Shown: positions 1 to 10,872, counted from the first letter of the stretch. The stretch is 64,000 nucleotides of DNA from Linanthus parryae (GCA_023055425.1 JALGPY010000001.1:142873368-142937367); one strand, 5' to 3'. Numbers and translations: made by a program. The notes: generated from the letters alone by a model not told the origin.

Positions 1-187
1 CTAACAATTTAATTCCAATGTCATGTTTTGCCAAATTTGACTTTCTAGAAATCGTAGTTTGACTGATCTGTGTAGGAGGGGCATATTGGTAACCTTATAA
101 TAACTTGAGTTGGACAATCAAATCTTAATCCATGGCATGACCTCATGCCTCTGTATGAGTTTCATGATTCTTGGAGTAAGTATGTAC

Positions 188-680
188 TGGGGATGCAAGT
201 TCAAACCGGAAAAACCGCAATCCGAGCCGAACCGGGCGGTTTGGTTTGGTTCGGTTTGAAAGCTATTACGGTTCGGTCCAGGTTTGTAAATATCTCAAAC
301 CGTATAAACCGAACCGTACCGTTTATGTAACATATTAGGCTATACAACTGCCACACTTGACAACTTGTACACATATATCATATATAGTAGGTACTGAACT
401 AATGTAATGTATGCTACTTTATTTTTAAATTGCTTTACATTAACATTAGCAAATATTTAATTGTTGAACGGATTATTATGGAACTTCAAGTGAAATAATA
501 CAATTCTAGAAACTGCGGTTTAAAACCGAACCAAACCGGTCATTCACGGTTCGGTTTGGCTCGGTTTGGAGCCATGAACGGTCTGGATTAGGTTTAGGTT
601 TTGCCCAAACTATTACATGCGGTTCAGTTTGGATGGGTGCCGAAATCGGACCGAACTGAACCGAACCGTTTACATCCCCA
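188..680. mobile_element. hAT-type MITE, 493 bp
   Basis: The ends are inverted repeats: TGGGGATG opens the left end, and the right end read on the other strand is TGGGGATGTAAACGG. The flanks GTATGTAC (180-187) and GTACGTAC (681-688) match at 7 of 8 bases, as for an 8 bp hAT target-site duplication. The subterminal regions are rich in CGGTTCGGTTTGG-like motifs on both strands. There is no coding capacity, so it must have moved with a transposase from elsewhere. It resembles the hAT-type element at 22225-22826 in TIR and subterminal motifs. Confidence 0.75.
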
Positions 681-2178
681 GTACGTACCTATGTAGGTTA
701 GAGTTGACTATGTAGGGTGTTTTTACATTTTTACTAAAATTCAAGGGCTCAAGTGCAATTTGGTCATTTGACTGACATAACTTGCACTGCATGGAATTGT
801 TGCATAACAAGATTCATATGGATGACATGTATTGATAATCTGCACACTTGACTTGTGTACATACAATTAGTATTGCGAATCGTCCCAAGATAGAGGTACA
901 TGATTAATTGATGCACTAGCCATGAGGCAAGAAGTTTACTTATTTTTCTTTAACTGCAAGTGTGATCAAATGGAACTGCTGATCGAAATATATCATTGAG
1001 TTTATCAATGCTGGCTTATTTGGCAACTCATTTATGAGCAATCTAAAAGAATTGCTTTATTAAACTGTCATATCTTGATTCCCTTATATTGGGATGCGTG
1101 TTCAAAGTAATTTGCGGTGGGGTGTTTGGGTAGAGATCATGTAGGTCTCATCAGCTCCACTTTTAAAGCTTGGTATCAAATTTGTACTCAGTTTTAGTCT
1201 TGTAAGAAACTCGTACTACACTGATGGACCGATAATCCAATAGGAGTGTCGACACTTAAGGTCTAATTTCCTTGGTGGATCAATTAATCAAATACAAACA
1301 AATTACTTAAATGAATTCAAATATAGATCGAAATGCTTATTCGTACTTGGAATATCAAAACGCTTTCCTAATACTGAAAGGTTGAATTTCGTAATACTGG
1401 AATGCTTTCAAAATGTTTTTCTGAAACTTAGAATTTGAAAAACCATTTCTCTTATGGGAATTTCCACAAACAGTTTGTCTGCATCCCAAACCATAATAAT
1501 CTCAAACCAAATTAGATTGAGGGACATATAAAAAGCGAGAGCTTCTTTGGGTCTAACAATGTCAGGCAAGCAGTCCAAAAAATAAAGAACAAAACAATTG
1601 ACAGTAACAGATGATTAGTCTAAGATTGCAAAAATAAAATAGAAGTTGCAAGGATGGTGTAAAAAACAAAATGCAATACTAACCACAACAAGCAAGGCAA
1701 AAGAATAAAGAAAATAAATGATGGTAGTGTAATTGAAATCAACAGAAAACATCCTCACCAGAGACATGCTAAGCAAGCAAAGGCAACTAACAACTAACTA
1801 TAACCACTCCGAACGAATCAAGAAATAAAACTCCAATATGTTTGAGCCTCAAACTGTAGCACACCCAAACTGGCTTCCCCATTCTTGCTCAATCATCGTA
1901 CAGAAAAAACAGTATGCGAGAACACTTTTGTTAGCTGAAGGGTTCATGATATTTGACCTACACAATCGTCAGAGCAAGAGCAGACGTATTGCCAACAAGG
2001 TATGATCTGAACAAAAGAGGGCTGAATTGACCTGAAATCTGTTGTAAGCCTTTGTGGAAACCGAAAATCGCATCATTTTCAATGCTCTTGGGTATCGTAA
2101 CTTTGGAATTCCATTTACTTGATCCTCAAATACCAATGCCTAATCTTCCAAGTGAATGAAGAATGAACCATCTCTTTA
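681..2178. other. No gene recognised
   Basis: AT-rich sequence with no ORF of note. GGTGTTTGGGTAGAG near 1118 resembles a PIF/Harbinger terminus, and TTGGGATGC near 1089 has a weak inverted partner near 1482, but neither pair is good enough to call an element. Confidence 0.5.
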
Positions 2179-2584
2179 TTGGGCTCGTTTGGATGAGAGT
2201 AAGTAGCGAGGAAAGAAAATGTCAAAAATTTGAGATTATCGGTCAAACCTCTCCAAACAAACCAAAAAACCAAAATTCCGCCAAAAAAAACCCGGAAATC
2301 CGGATTTCTGGATTTTCAGCCGGATTTCCGGATTTTTTGGCGGAAATGCGGTTTCTTTTGGGCAAAATTCCGGAGTTCTTAAGGCAACTTTTGGTTTTCT
2401 TATACAAATGTGTTTTAAGTGTTTTGAATCCACTACATGAGGTTGCAACAAGTTCGAATCTCACAATCTCAACAAAAAAAAATGCTCATAATCTATAATA
2501 ATCTACCTCATCCAAACACTACATACTAAAAGAGAGATATTAAACTCAACCTCTCACTTATTTCAGCTTATCCAAACAGCCCCA
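2179..2584. mobile_element. Tourist-like (PIF/Harbinger) MITE, ~406 bp
   Basis: The left end GGGCTCGTTTGGATGAGAG is mirrored by a right end that reads GGGGCTGTTTGGATAAGC on the other strand. TTA occurs on both sides (2176-2178 and 2585-2587), the usual 3 bp PIF/Harbinger target duplication. The interior has a fold-back made of repeated CCGGATTTCCGG-like motifs (about 2290-2345) and no transposase. The TIR belongs to the same GTTTGG class as the element at 49476-50416. Ends are assigned to within a base or two. Confidence 0.65.
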
Positions 2585-2619
2585 TTACTGTATTACCAAA
2601 TCAAAAGAGAGCTCTTGTT

Positions 2620-2904
2620 GTGGGAGATTTTCCTTGCTCGCAACAGAAAAAGCCGCCAAACACCGGAGAGATTGAAGATGAACCCTCATGCTTTAGTGTG
2701 CCACTCTTCGAAGGGTTACATGGGGTAAATCTGTCATCAAAAATCAGATCTGCCATCAATTCAGTATTTCAGCCTTCTACATCCAGGTTGGCGCTCCATG
2801 CACAGCCACTTGATCCCCAACTTGAATCTGCCTGTCAACTTGAGAGATTCATACTGTTCCACTTTGTTTTTCAAATCATCAAGAAAGCCATGGATTTTAA
2901 TTGA
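2620..2904 (+). CDS. Orphan 94-codon reading frame, unknown
   Basis: An open frame reading MGDFPCSQQKKPPN, then a stretch including EDEPSCFSVPLFEGLHG and a Ser/Pro-rich tail. Its composition is more protein-like than the surrounding frames, but I do not recognise a family and see no second exon, signal peptide or membrane segment. It lies just outside the Tourist-like MITE. It may be an exon remnant of a lost gene or a chance frame; I lean to chance or remnant. Confidence 0.15.
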   Translation: MGDFPCSQQKKPPNTGEIEDEPSCFSVPLFEGLHGVNLSSKIRSAINSVFQPSTSRLALHAQPLDPQLESACQLERFILFHFVFQIIKKAMDFN

Positions 2905-4164
2905 AGTTTAAAATGTTTGCTGAGTGATTGAAACCATTTCTTTCGCCTCTCCTTCATCCCGCAATCATCATGATAGTGACTTGGGTCATGAAAAGAACTC
3001 CTCTGTTTTAAAATCAGAAAGGAAATACGTGATAATAGTTGGCCTACAAATGTGTTCAACAAAAACAACTGAAGAAGAACGTCCACCAGGGTCGAAGGAG
3101 AACACATATGCAAATTATTTAAAGTTCGTTGAAGCTTTGTTTATGACCAGAACATGCAATGGGGAATTAAGAGAAAATAAGAATTTTAATTTTACAAAAT
3201 GGCTTTGACAGTGCGACAGAAAAAAAATTATTTTTTTATAAATTATAAGATTATGTGTGTGTGTGTGTGTTTATAGAGTTTGTGGGTCATATTATAAGAA
3301 AATATAAATTTGAAGTACTTAGTTTAAAATGTGTGGGACCTACACCGCTCTATCCTATAAACACCGATGTATGAAATCATAGAGACGTAATATTGAAGCC
3401 GGATAATGAAGCTTGATACATGAAACTAAATACCAGAAGACGAATACTCCATGGATAAGAGAACTAAGTTCAGGGGATTACGAAGAAGTGTTGGACGACA
3501 TTATTCTGATGTCCCAAGTTTGATGGTTTAATCTTTGCCATTTGAAATGAAGTAGCCGCCTTCGCCGCACCTGTCCACATGTGTTACCCTGCCAGATGCC
3601 CCATCAGAACCCCTGAAGTCTTTCCAGTTGAGTTGAAGTAGCGTCTATCACAAACCTACATTAGTAAAAAGAATCAGAATGCTCATAGGGTGCCAACAAA
3701 GCAACAAGAAAACCCTCATTTTAGTTCCGCTTACCTTCAAAATTATGAGTCTAAAAGAAATCCATTGTTTTTGGTGGTTTATTAAGATCCCGCTACTTGG
3801 TCATTTCTGCATCAGATCTTTGTCATACTCAATATTTCCTTCAATCACCAAGATGGAACCAATTTCTCACCCTCATATGCAATTTTCAACAGTGTTCCTA
3901 AACACTATCTAATTCATATTCGCATGAGATCTTAGTATGACGAGGACGATAGCTACGTGATTTTCCTCTCCCCCTGTTTCTTTCACCCAATTTATCCTTT
4001 TATATCCCCCACAGACAAATTAGTAAGTTTTCTGCACAAATTCAATATAAATGGCTCAATCAGGATAATAAAAACATTTAAATGGAGCCCTACATTAATC
4101 TACTGGTAATATATATAGGAGGAATCGGCGATTCAATTAAGCGAAAATAAAAAGATAAACTTAC
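2905..4164. other. No intact gene; possible exon relics on minus strand
   Basis: There is a short (TG)n run at about 3254-3271. On the minus strand a stretch at about 3655-3528 follows an acceptor-like TAATGTAG and reads LLQLNWKDFRGSDGASG to a stop. A second stretch near 3860-3800 reads GSILVIEGNIEYDKDL, but is followed by a stop. They look like decayed exons of an unidentified gene. Nothing else is supported. Confidence 0.25.
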
Positions 4165-4470
4165 CCACAGCTAGCCAGTACAATCGCCTTGATACTATGA
4201 CCACGAATTGCAATGAACTTACTGGCAAAATCATCGCTGACAGTTTGGATCACAGCTAGGAAAATGACTTCTACGCTCACGAGCTTCAGCAATGCAGGAT
4301 GAATTAGTGCATGATCTACGTTTTGGCAATCATCTCAATACAATTCTCTTACAACTGGTCCTAGCAAATCATCTCAAGTACTAATCCTGTCAGATGTTAG
4401 CAATGCACTGGCCGAGGATTATAGATCTCAGAACAGGTGTAGCTGCAACAAGGGCACCTAACCCAGTATC
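4165..4470 (-). pseudogene. LRR gene fragment, Rad7/rhp7-like
   Basis: Read on the minus strand, about 4470-4391 encodes [19 protein letters not shown], which has the Leu spacing of a ribonuclease-inhibitor-type leucine-rich repeat. About 4300-4165 encodes SDDFASKFIAIRGHSIKAIV followed by LASCG and a GTAAG donor. The second stretch resembles the LRR region of plant Rad7/rhp7-like proteins, which act in nucleotide-excision repair in yeast. Stop codons lie between the two stretches and no other exon is visible, so this is a broken fragment. The LRR call is fairly safe; the Rad7-like assignment is from memory of the family and needs a search. It sits just left of the ZF-HD array of unit 0. Confidence 0.45.
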
Positions 4471-4489
4471 AGAAAGTCAGCATGCACCC

Positions 4490-4618
4490 TTTAAAGATAT
4501 TGTGCCGAGGTTTCTTGGGTACTTTCTTCCAGAAGAATCATGCGGCGTCGATAAATGAGAGTGCAAGAGATGGGTGTGGAGAGTTCAAGGATGGCGGAGA
4601 AGAAGGTACCCTAGAAGC
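4490..4618 (+). pseudogene. ZF-HD fragment Z1: zinc-finger middle
   Basis: Encodes [19 protein letters not shown] followed by a Gly/Glu-rich EEGTLEAL. This matches the middle of the ZF-HD dimerisation zinc finger (consensus NHA...DGC.EF...G.EG...AL). It is cut at the AL position by the join to the opposite-strand copy. The upstream Cys of the finger and all of the homeodomain are absent. ZF-HD proteins are plant-specific nuclear regulators that dimerise through this finger. Confidence 0.75.
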
Positions 4619-4900
4619 CCTTCCATCTCATCACCTGCTTCAATCTATTTCCTATGGAAGTACATGTGACAATTGAAACAGCACAATTGTGGCTTCTAGG
4701 ATACCTTATTCTCCGCCAACCATTAACACTCCACACCCATCTCTCGCATTCCTGTTTATCTACGTCGCATGATTCATTTTGCATTCGTGGTAGCTGTACT
4801 TGGGTGATTTCGTGTTTAGTCCTTTGTTTTCCAGAAATTGGAGGCCCCTTAATCAGCTAAGCATGGTGGACATTGTCGTTCTCCAAGGATTTAAGGTTGT
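4619..4900 (-). pseudogene. ZF-HD fragment Z2 (minus)
   Basis: On the minus strand this carries the N-terminal region through the zinc finger to the position equivalent to ATTGAAGCAGGTGATGAG, past the end of the finger. The frame is broken (for example GGAGAATAAGG for the usual GGAGAAGAAGG). Its head-to-head partner is Z3, its tail-to-tail partner Z1. Confidence 0.65.
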
Positions 4901-5130
4901 TATCCCCTACGTCCCTACGTAGAAGACAACAGCTTCGTATCTATGGAGAACGTCAATGTCCACCATGCTATACTGATTGAGGGTCCTCAAGTTCTTGAAA
5001 GACAGAGGAGTAACAAGAAACCACCCAAGTACAGCTACCATGAATGCCAGAAGTATCACGCGGTGTCAATAAACGACAATGTAAATATGGGTGTGGAGAG
5101 TTCAAGGATGGCGGAGAAGAAGGTACCCTA
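4901..5130 (+). pseudogene. ZF-HD fragment Z3: N-terminus and start of finger
   Basis: Open from Met at 4943 ([19 protein letters not shown]) into KYSYHECQKYHAVS, the Y-x-E-C-x-x-N/Y-H-A start of the ZF-HD finger. A frameshift after VNMG then takes it out of frame to a stop. The sequence ends at GGTACCCTAG, where the opposite-strand copy begins. It shows what the original N-terminus looked like. Confidence 0.75.
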
Positions 5131-5434
5131 GATCTCCTCAGGGCCTTCCATCCCATCACTTGCTTCAATCAATTTCCTATGGAAGTTCATGTGACAATTA
5201 AAAATAGCAATAATTGATGGCTTCTAGGGTACCTTATCCTGCGCCAACCATGAACACTCCACACCCATCTCTTGCATTCCCGTTTATCTACGCTGCATGA
5301 TTCTTTTGGCATTCGTGGTAGCTGTACTTGGGTGGTCTCTTGTTAGTCATCTGTTTTCCAGGAACTTGAGGCCCCTTAATCAGCTAAGCATGGTGGACAT
5401 TGTCGTTCTCCAAGGATTTGAGGTTGTATTCCCC
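5131..5434 (-). pseudogene. ZF-HD fragment Z4 (minus)
   Basis: Minus-strand copy of the N-terminal region and zinc finger, running from the head-to-head centre near 5434 to the equivalent of GAAGGCCCTGAGGAG. The cysteine-rich second half of the finger is degraded (ATTGTCACATGAACTTCC in place of a CHRNFH codon run). Confidence 0.65.
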
Positions 5435-5657
5435 TACGTAGAAGACAGCATCTTTGAATCTATGGAGAACTCCAATGTCCACCATGCTATGCAGATTGAG
5501 GGTCCTCAAGTTCTTGAAAGTCAGATGAGTAACAAGAAATCGCCCAAGTACAACTACCATGAATGCCATAAGAATCATGCGGTGTCGACAAACGAGAATG
5601 CAAATATATGAGTGGAGAGTTCAAGGATTGCGGAGAAGAAGGTACCCTAGAAGCCCT
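5435..5657 (+). pseudogene. ZF-HD fragment Z5: N-terminus and start of finger
   Basis: Met at 5463 begins [19 protein letters not shown] and continues to [19 protein letters not shown], then a stop where other copies read ARDGCGEF. The first Cys and the NHA of the finger are present; the second half is not. This is the cleanest start of a ZF-HD finger in the window. Confidence 0.75.
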
Positions 5658-5950
5658 CAGGGCCTCCCATCTTATCACCTGCTTCCTATGAAATTTCATG
5701 TGACAATTGAAAGCAGCACAATTGATGGTATCTATGGTACCTTCTTCTCCGCCAACCATGAACACTCCACACCCATCTCTTGCATTCCCGTTTATCTACA
5801 CCGCATGATTCTTCTGGCATTTATGGTAGCTGCACTTGTATGATTTCATCTTAGTCCTCTGTTTTCCAAGAGCTGGAGGCCCCTCAATCAGCTATGCATG
5901 GTGGACATTGTCGTTCTCCATGGATTTGAGGCTGCTATATCTTGCGTCCC
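5658..5950 (-). pseudogene. ZF-HD fragment Z6 (minus)
   Basis: Minus-strand copy of the same 5' half, between the tail-to-tail join with Z5 and the head-to-head centre with Z7. It retains the GGTACC landmark and the finger region but no usable frame. Confidence 0.65.
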
Positions 5951-6362
5951 TACGTAGAAGGCAACAGCATCAAAACCATAGAGAACGCAGATATCCACAA
6001 TGCTCTGCTAATTGAGGGTCCTCCAGTTCATGAAAGACAGAGAATAATAAGAAATAATCCAAGTACAGCTACCATGAAAGCTAGAAGAATCATGCGGCAT
6101 TGATAAACGAGAATGCAAGGGATGGGTGTGGAGAGTTCAATGACGGCGGAGAAGAAGGCACCTTAGAAGCCCTCAAAGCTGCTGTTTGCAACTGTCATAA
6201 GGACTTCCACAGGAAATAGATTGAAGCAGATGATGATATGGAAGACCCTGAGGAGATTGTAGGGTACCCGACAAATATGCAGATGGTGGTGCCCGCGAAT
6301 AGGGTAAGGATGATGAGGAGGAAGAGGTAAAGGACTAAGCTCACCAAAGAACAAAAGGGGAA
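5951..6362 (+). pseudogene. ZF-HD fragment Z7: whole finger plus start of homeodomain
   Basis: The most complete finger: [18 protein letters not shown], then [17 protein letters not shown], then a linker ([11 protein letters not shown]) and the first residues of the homeodomain (RTKLTKEQKGKM). It is dead: the first zinc-finger Cys codon is AGC (HES instead of HEC), stops follow that motif and HRK, a third interrupts the basic stretch before RTK, and the homeodomain stops after GKM where unrelated GC-rich sequence begins. It shows that the finger and the homeodomain copies elsewhere come from one gene type. Confidence 0.8.
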
Positions 6363-7875
6363 AATGTGAGACTAAATGTCGACAGACTGCGCCGGTTGGA
6401 TGATCAAGACGATGATGCTGGGAGACGAACAATGAGTAAGACGCATATACACGCGCCAGCGGAAATGGACGAAAGAGAAATGCTAGCCACTCATGAATCT
6501 CTAGGGGGGGGGGGGGGGGGGGGACAGGGTAGTCCCCCGTAATGCGATCCTTCAAGACAACCTAAGGAAGAGACTTCAACTACTAAATTATGAGATTGAC
6601 ACAATTGAGTGACCCAGTTGAGATTTTTCTCAGTGGCTGGAACACAGAGAAAATTATATAAGGTAAAAAAAGAGAATGAGAGCGAAGGGACATCGAACTA
6701 GTGTGGATGATGGGAAGACCAGTGCTATTCCCGCTCATAACACCCTCAAACAGATAATACGGCTAATGAACAAGGTTTGTCTTGATTTGGTGAGTGGCCC
6801 CCGGTAACCAGGAAGGACCGGGAAGTGCTGCAGGTGGGGTTGTGGCCATGTGAGCACGCTACTACATGGACCGCATGAGCTAGGGGATCCATCATGTTGG
6901 AGCACCTAGCTGAACTGTGGGCACACACTTATGCGGTGGCCCTGAACACCACAACCTGGCAGAACCCCTTGATGGGACGAGGGGTCGAGCGCGGTGGGGC
7001 TCTAGTGGGCCCAACCAATGAGAGGATGATCCAGTTGGTGGTGGCACGCCAAGATGGAGCCAGGTGCAGTACCAGGCTATTAAGTAGGCTGCTGAGTCGG
7101 TACCTGTGACGTGCACGTTCACAAATGTGAGGGCCGACGGGTGAGCTGAGAGGTAGACTACGCCAGAGATGGCTTGTGGGTGAGCTTCTCCGAGTCACAG
7201 AGTCCCCTACCTCATTTGGAGGCCTGAATGTCACCACCTCAGCCCCAACCCTGCACCAGGAGACGCTTGGTGTTGTTGGGGTCAGCCAGTGTTGTATGGG
7301 AGCCATAGTTTGCTGTTTGTAGTTGCTGAAGACTCTGAAATTCCAGCAAAAGATGAGTGGCATGGTGGGTGAAGTATGAGCGGTTACAGGTGTGTTGTCC
7401 GGCAGAGAGGAGTGACGTCGGCCATGGCTGAGAAGAGAGAACTTTGTTCGCTGGGTTGATGTTTGACCGGACTTGTCCGGTGTTTCCGAATGGGGCGATG
7501 GTCGCCTGATGACTGAAGACGCAAGGGAAGACAAACTATTGGAGCGACCGCGGGCAGAGAAATTGCCGACTCATACACCGCCCTGAGAGGCGGTTGAAAT
7601 AGAGGGAAATAGTTGGTGTATTTCTGGCGTTCAAGAGAGGGCAGGGCCAATGCTTGATCATTTACAGGGGAAGGAGAAGAGCGACGACGGTAATTGGGAA
7701 GGGACGGTCGCAGGCTATAGGGTTCCTACATTGCTCAGAGACCGTGTAGGAAAATAATTATGTCGTGTTTTTTTTTTCTTATCTCAATAACCAATACATA
7801 CGTACATAATGGTGGCATAAGTGTTAATAACTAAACAATAGTTAATACTAATCAATAATTAGTTAAAGTACTGGA
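6363..7875. other. GC-rich unassigned insertion
   Basis: This ~1.5 kb block, clearly more GC-rich than its surroundings, lies between the broken homeodomain of Z7 and the D block. Several overlapping frames are open on both strands (for example minus 6929-7534), as expected from composition, and none shows a domain I know. No terminal repeats were found. It may be a transposable-element fragment or captured sequence. The last ~130 bases are AT-rich. Confidence 0.3.
6504..6523 (+). repeat. G20 homopolymer
   Basis: A run of 20 G. On the minus strand it makes an artefactual proline run in an otherwise antisense frame. It is a likely sequencing or assembly weak point and could form a G-quadruplex. 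Confidence 0.95.
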
Positions 7876-8486
7876 TTTGGTTAAGTAATTATATGTGTCT
7901 CCGTCTTAGGCCATCTGTACAAGTATGTTTTCAACTGGAAAGCAAAATTTCAAGAAAATGAAACTATTACGGACTTTACAGCAATGTCAATTGCCTATCT
8001 ATGAATACTGGGTACGAGAATAGGAAGAGCACTAGAATATAGAAATGCAAAATATTAAGACATTTTTCACAGGTACAAGAGAGTTCTGTTATTTCAGTCC
8101 ATGTTGATTCTATTCTTGAACTTGGCCTTTCCGAGTTCTATTTGTAGCATCTGAAAATATTGCATACTTATATTGCATCCAGCACCTAATAGAATGGAGT
8201 TTATAAGCAAAAGATAACTTTCTGATGCATAAATGGAAAACAGATTATATTATAAGTAGGAAAAGACCAAAGCATTGCTTACCACTCTGAGGATCCGATT
8301 TTGTGCCGTGATTACTTTGCTTCATGAGCAGCACTGCAGAACAGCTGGGTGAGATCTGCTTGCCCATAAGATGGCTCAACTATTAGAGTGTTAGTCCTCG
8401 GAACGCATTTGAAGCGGAATCCATGTCACTGCTAAACGCTTTCCGTAACTTTATAATATCATAAGAAAAAATAAGCGTAAATGCAT
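7876..8486. repeat. Block D, copy 0 (truncated)
   Basis: Opens with ATTATATGTGTCTCCGTC, also found at about 20357, and continues with sequence matching 23180-24240 and 40618-41540. It lacks the ~0.5 kb insert that both other D copies have at this place, reading straight through GGTACAAGAGAGTTCTG. The minus-strand exon relic is present but damaged. Homology ends abruptly at 8486, where transposase sequence begins. Confidence 0.8.
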
Positions 8487-9909
8487 ATGGAATCCTTCAC
8501 TTGCTAGTCGTGTCTTGATCTCTCCAAATTCAATTTCAATTGCAAGACATATGGAATCCTTCACTTGACGAAGATCCCCCGTCGACACTTGTAAATATTT
8601 TTTGAGTTTGGCATGTGCACCTTCCGCTCTAGATGAAGCATGATTCCCGAAATGAGGATACTTATCCGTCCATGCCCTTACAAATCGCTCTTTGAATGGG
8701 AGCCATGTATTACTTATATATGCCAAAGTCTTCTCCTTCTCTTTGTACTTGAGCTCAAAGTACTTCCAAATCTCCCCATATGAAGTTTCATCTTGAGATT
8801 CTACTACTTGATTCCACATAGATAGAAAAGCATCCCAATCATCTTGTGTTCCAAATGAAGATTTGCAATTCGCCAAGATATTCTTATGAATATGCCATAC
8901 ACATAAAGATTCACAGTAGTAGGAAAGACAACACCGATAGCATTCATTAAAGCAAATTATCTATCGGTAATAATGACCGAAGGATGGCAATTGGGACCCA
9001 ACATCTTCTTAAACATTTCTAGGGCCCAAATATAATCTTCTTCTTCCTCTTTCTCCAAAAAAGCAAAGCATGAGTAAAATGAAGTGTTGAAGCTTGTAAC
9101 ACCAGCTATGTCAAGTAGGGGGCATCTTGTATTTGTTGGTCTTGTAGGTGCAATCCATCACAAAAGTGTTTGGATAATTCTTTTGTCAACAATATCGAAG
9201 ATGGATGAGCAAAAAATAAATGCGTCAAATGGCCATCACGATCATGCAAAACATAAGAAACAAAGTCACCTTCACGTAGCTCCTCAATTAGTGCTTGGAT
9301 CATATTGCGCCCCGCTAAGTTGTCCTTTTGCAATTTGGCCTTCATATTGTAGATGGTCCTTGAAACCGCTTGAAGATTTGGGTTTCTTTGCTTCAATGAA
9401 GAAATAATTTGACGAGGTGGGATACCCGATCTAGTCATCTCCTCCACATACATTATCTCATCTTTTGACAAACGACGACAAGAAGGATGTGCGGACATAT
9501 CGCTTGAGGGCTCGTGATTGTGGGAGCCATTTTTTACTTCGACTATCCACGTTCCATCGACAAGTCTCCTACTTCTAACATCAAAAGGGCAATCTATAAG
9601 ATGACTAGCGGTCTTCTTTTTGCGAAGCTCCATAGGAACATGCCAATTATTACGGTACGGACCGCCTCTATCGCAACCAATGTTGACATACTTATCTTTC
9701 CATGACTTCTTGATTGATATTGCATATCCTTGCATTGAAAAGAACTCTTTGAGTGTATAAATAAGGTCATCGCGAGATTGAAATCGCCAATTAACATGAC
9801 CAAGTACTTCACCGTGTACTTCACCATCTACCGATTTTCCACTAGCTACTTGTAAAACTTGATCACCTAAATTGTCGCCAACATATTCATCGGCCTCTTC
9901 ATTACCCAT
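8487..9909 (-). pseudogene. Mutator-like (MULE/FAR1-type) transposase, broken
   Basis: The N-terminal frame (9909-9106) starts MGNEEADEYVGDN and carries a FAR1/MULE-type DNA-binding region: KSWKDKYVNIGCDRGG, then WIVEVKNGSHNHE. After a frameshift near 9165 the catalytic region continues as DIAGVTSFNTSFYSCFAFLE and MLGPNCHPSVIITDR, where the next codon is a stop in place of the usual Glu. A further frame change leads to the C-terminal part (8876-8487), with FVRAWTDKYPHFGNHASS and LKKYLQVSTGDLRQVKDSI. The reading frame then runs into D-block sequence after LASEG. There are at least two frameshifts, one stop and a truncated 3' end, and no TIR was seen. The start follows an acceptor-like TTGTAG, so an upstream untranslated exon is likely. 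Confidence 0.85.
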
Positions 9910-10872
9910 CGTCGGATCTACAACATAAAAGTGTAACGAAAGTTCATAAGTTCATTAAAAAATGAAATGACATAAATTAAAATTTTGAGAACAGTGACTT
10001 GAAGATAGTAAGAAAATGCATATGCATGTCCATATATAATGTATATAAATTAGAGAGAAAACTACATATAGAAGAAGAACAAGAAAAAGAAGATCCCCAT
10101 TACAATACTATGTTGTAGCAAATACATATGTTTTAGCAAAATGGCAAAAATAAAACAAAACAAAGTGAACGTAAGAATTGTGGTTCTTGCATTTAGAATA
10201 CGTGATTCATGCAATGGTTGTTTATAATCATACTATAATGTTGACAAACTGATATGTCACAAATTTTGACTTAGGAGTTAACAGAATATGAGTTTTGACT
10301 AATTGATATGCGTTAACCATGTAGCGAGCCATTGATTTTTTCATTTTTGATTTGCATATCAGTTTCAAGCATATGATCGAGTTTAAGTTGCTTTATCTGC
10401 AACCATGTTCATGGTGTGAACTACTCTTACAAATTTGATTAAGGTTATAGAAAGAAGACATGAGACCGATGTACATGTTTTTAGCAAGATGACAAAAATA
10501 AAACAAAAGAAAGTGAAAGTGAAAGTAAGAGCAACAAAATCATACCTGGAGGTTGAAGTATGGACATAAAGCTTGAACAAACTTGAATCTATGAATGTTC
10601 AGTTTGTGTACACAAATATCAGTAGGAAGAAGAGGAATGCCAAAAGTCTATGAAACTAGTGGGAAAACTTTGGAAAGTGAAGGCAGATGAAATAGTGGTA
10701 GGGTCACAATAATGTGAACACATATACTATAGGGAGATGGTACAGACTTTTCATGGAGGAGAGAGAAATGGTGGCTGCATGTTTATTGAAAGAGGGTAAA
10801 ACTGTCTTGACAAGCAAAATATGGTGTAACCATAAAATATTGGTGATGTAAGAATCACCACCCATTTTTTAA
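9910..10872. other. Upstream region of the MULE relic
   Basis: Contains a likely 5' intron of the transposase gene on the minus strand: a donor-like CAG|GTATG near 10545 and an acceptor-like TTGTAG near 9919. A ~40 bp motif (TTTTAGCAARATGRCAAAAA) occurs twice, near 10130 and 10480. No TIR or target duplication was found before the block A marker starts at 10873. Confidence 0.4.

Larger units (their letters stand above)
4490..6362. repeat. Alternating inverted array of ZF-HD 5' halves (unit 0)
   Basis: Seven pieces of the 5' half of a ZF-HD gene lie in the order +,-,+,-,+,-,+. Head-to-head centres are near 4900, 5434 and 5950, so the array is three tandem copies of a ~525 bp inverted dimer flanked by partial copies. 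Tail-to-tail joins are near 4618, 5130 and 5657, inside the zinc-finger coding sequence. Landmarks seen on both strands are the pairs GGTACCCTAGAAGCC / GGCTTCTAGGGTACC and CATGGTGGACATTGTCG / CGTCAATGTCCACCATG. No piece is intact. Each adjacent pair is a palindrome with arms of about 250 bp. Confidence 0.85.

Noticed and set aside
1089..1482. Possible TIR element with TTGGGATGC ends
   Set aside because: Only about nine bases match and no target duplication was found.
2430..2470. GTTCGAATC motif resembling a tRNA or SINE B box
   Set aside because: It lies inside the Tourist-like MITE with no A box at the right distance and no cloverleaf.
6163..6555. Proline-rich 130-codon frame on the minus strand
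   Set aside because: It is antisense to ZF-HD fragment Z7 and its proline run is produced by the G20 homopolymer.
9084..9407. 107-codon plus frame
   Set aside because: Antisense to the MULE transposase relic.
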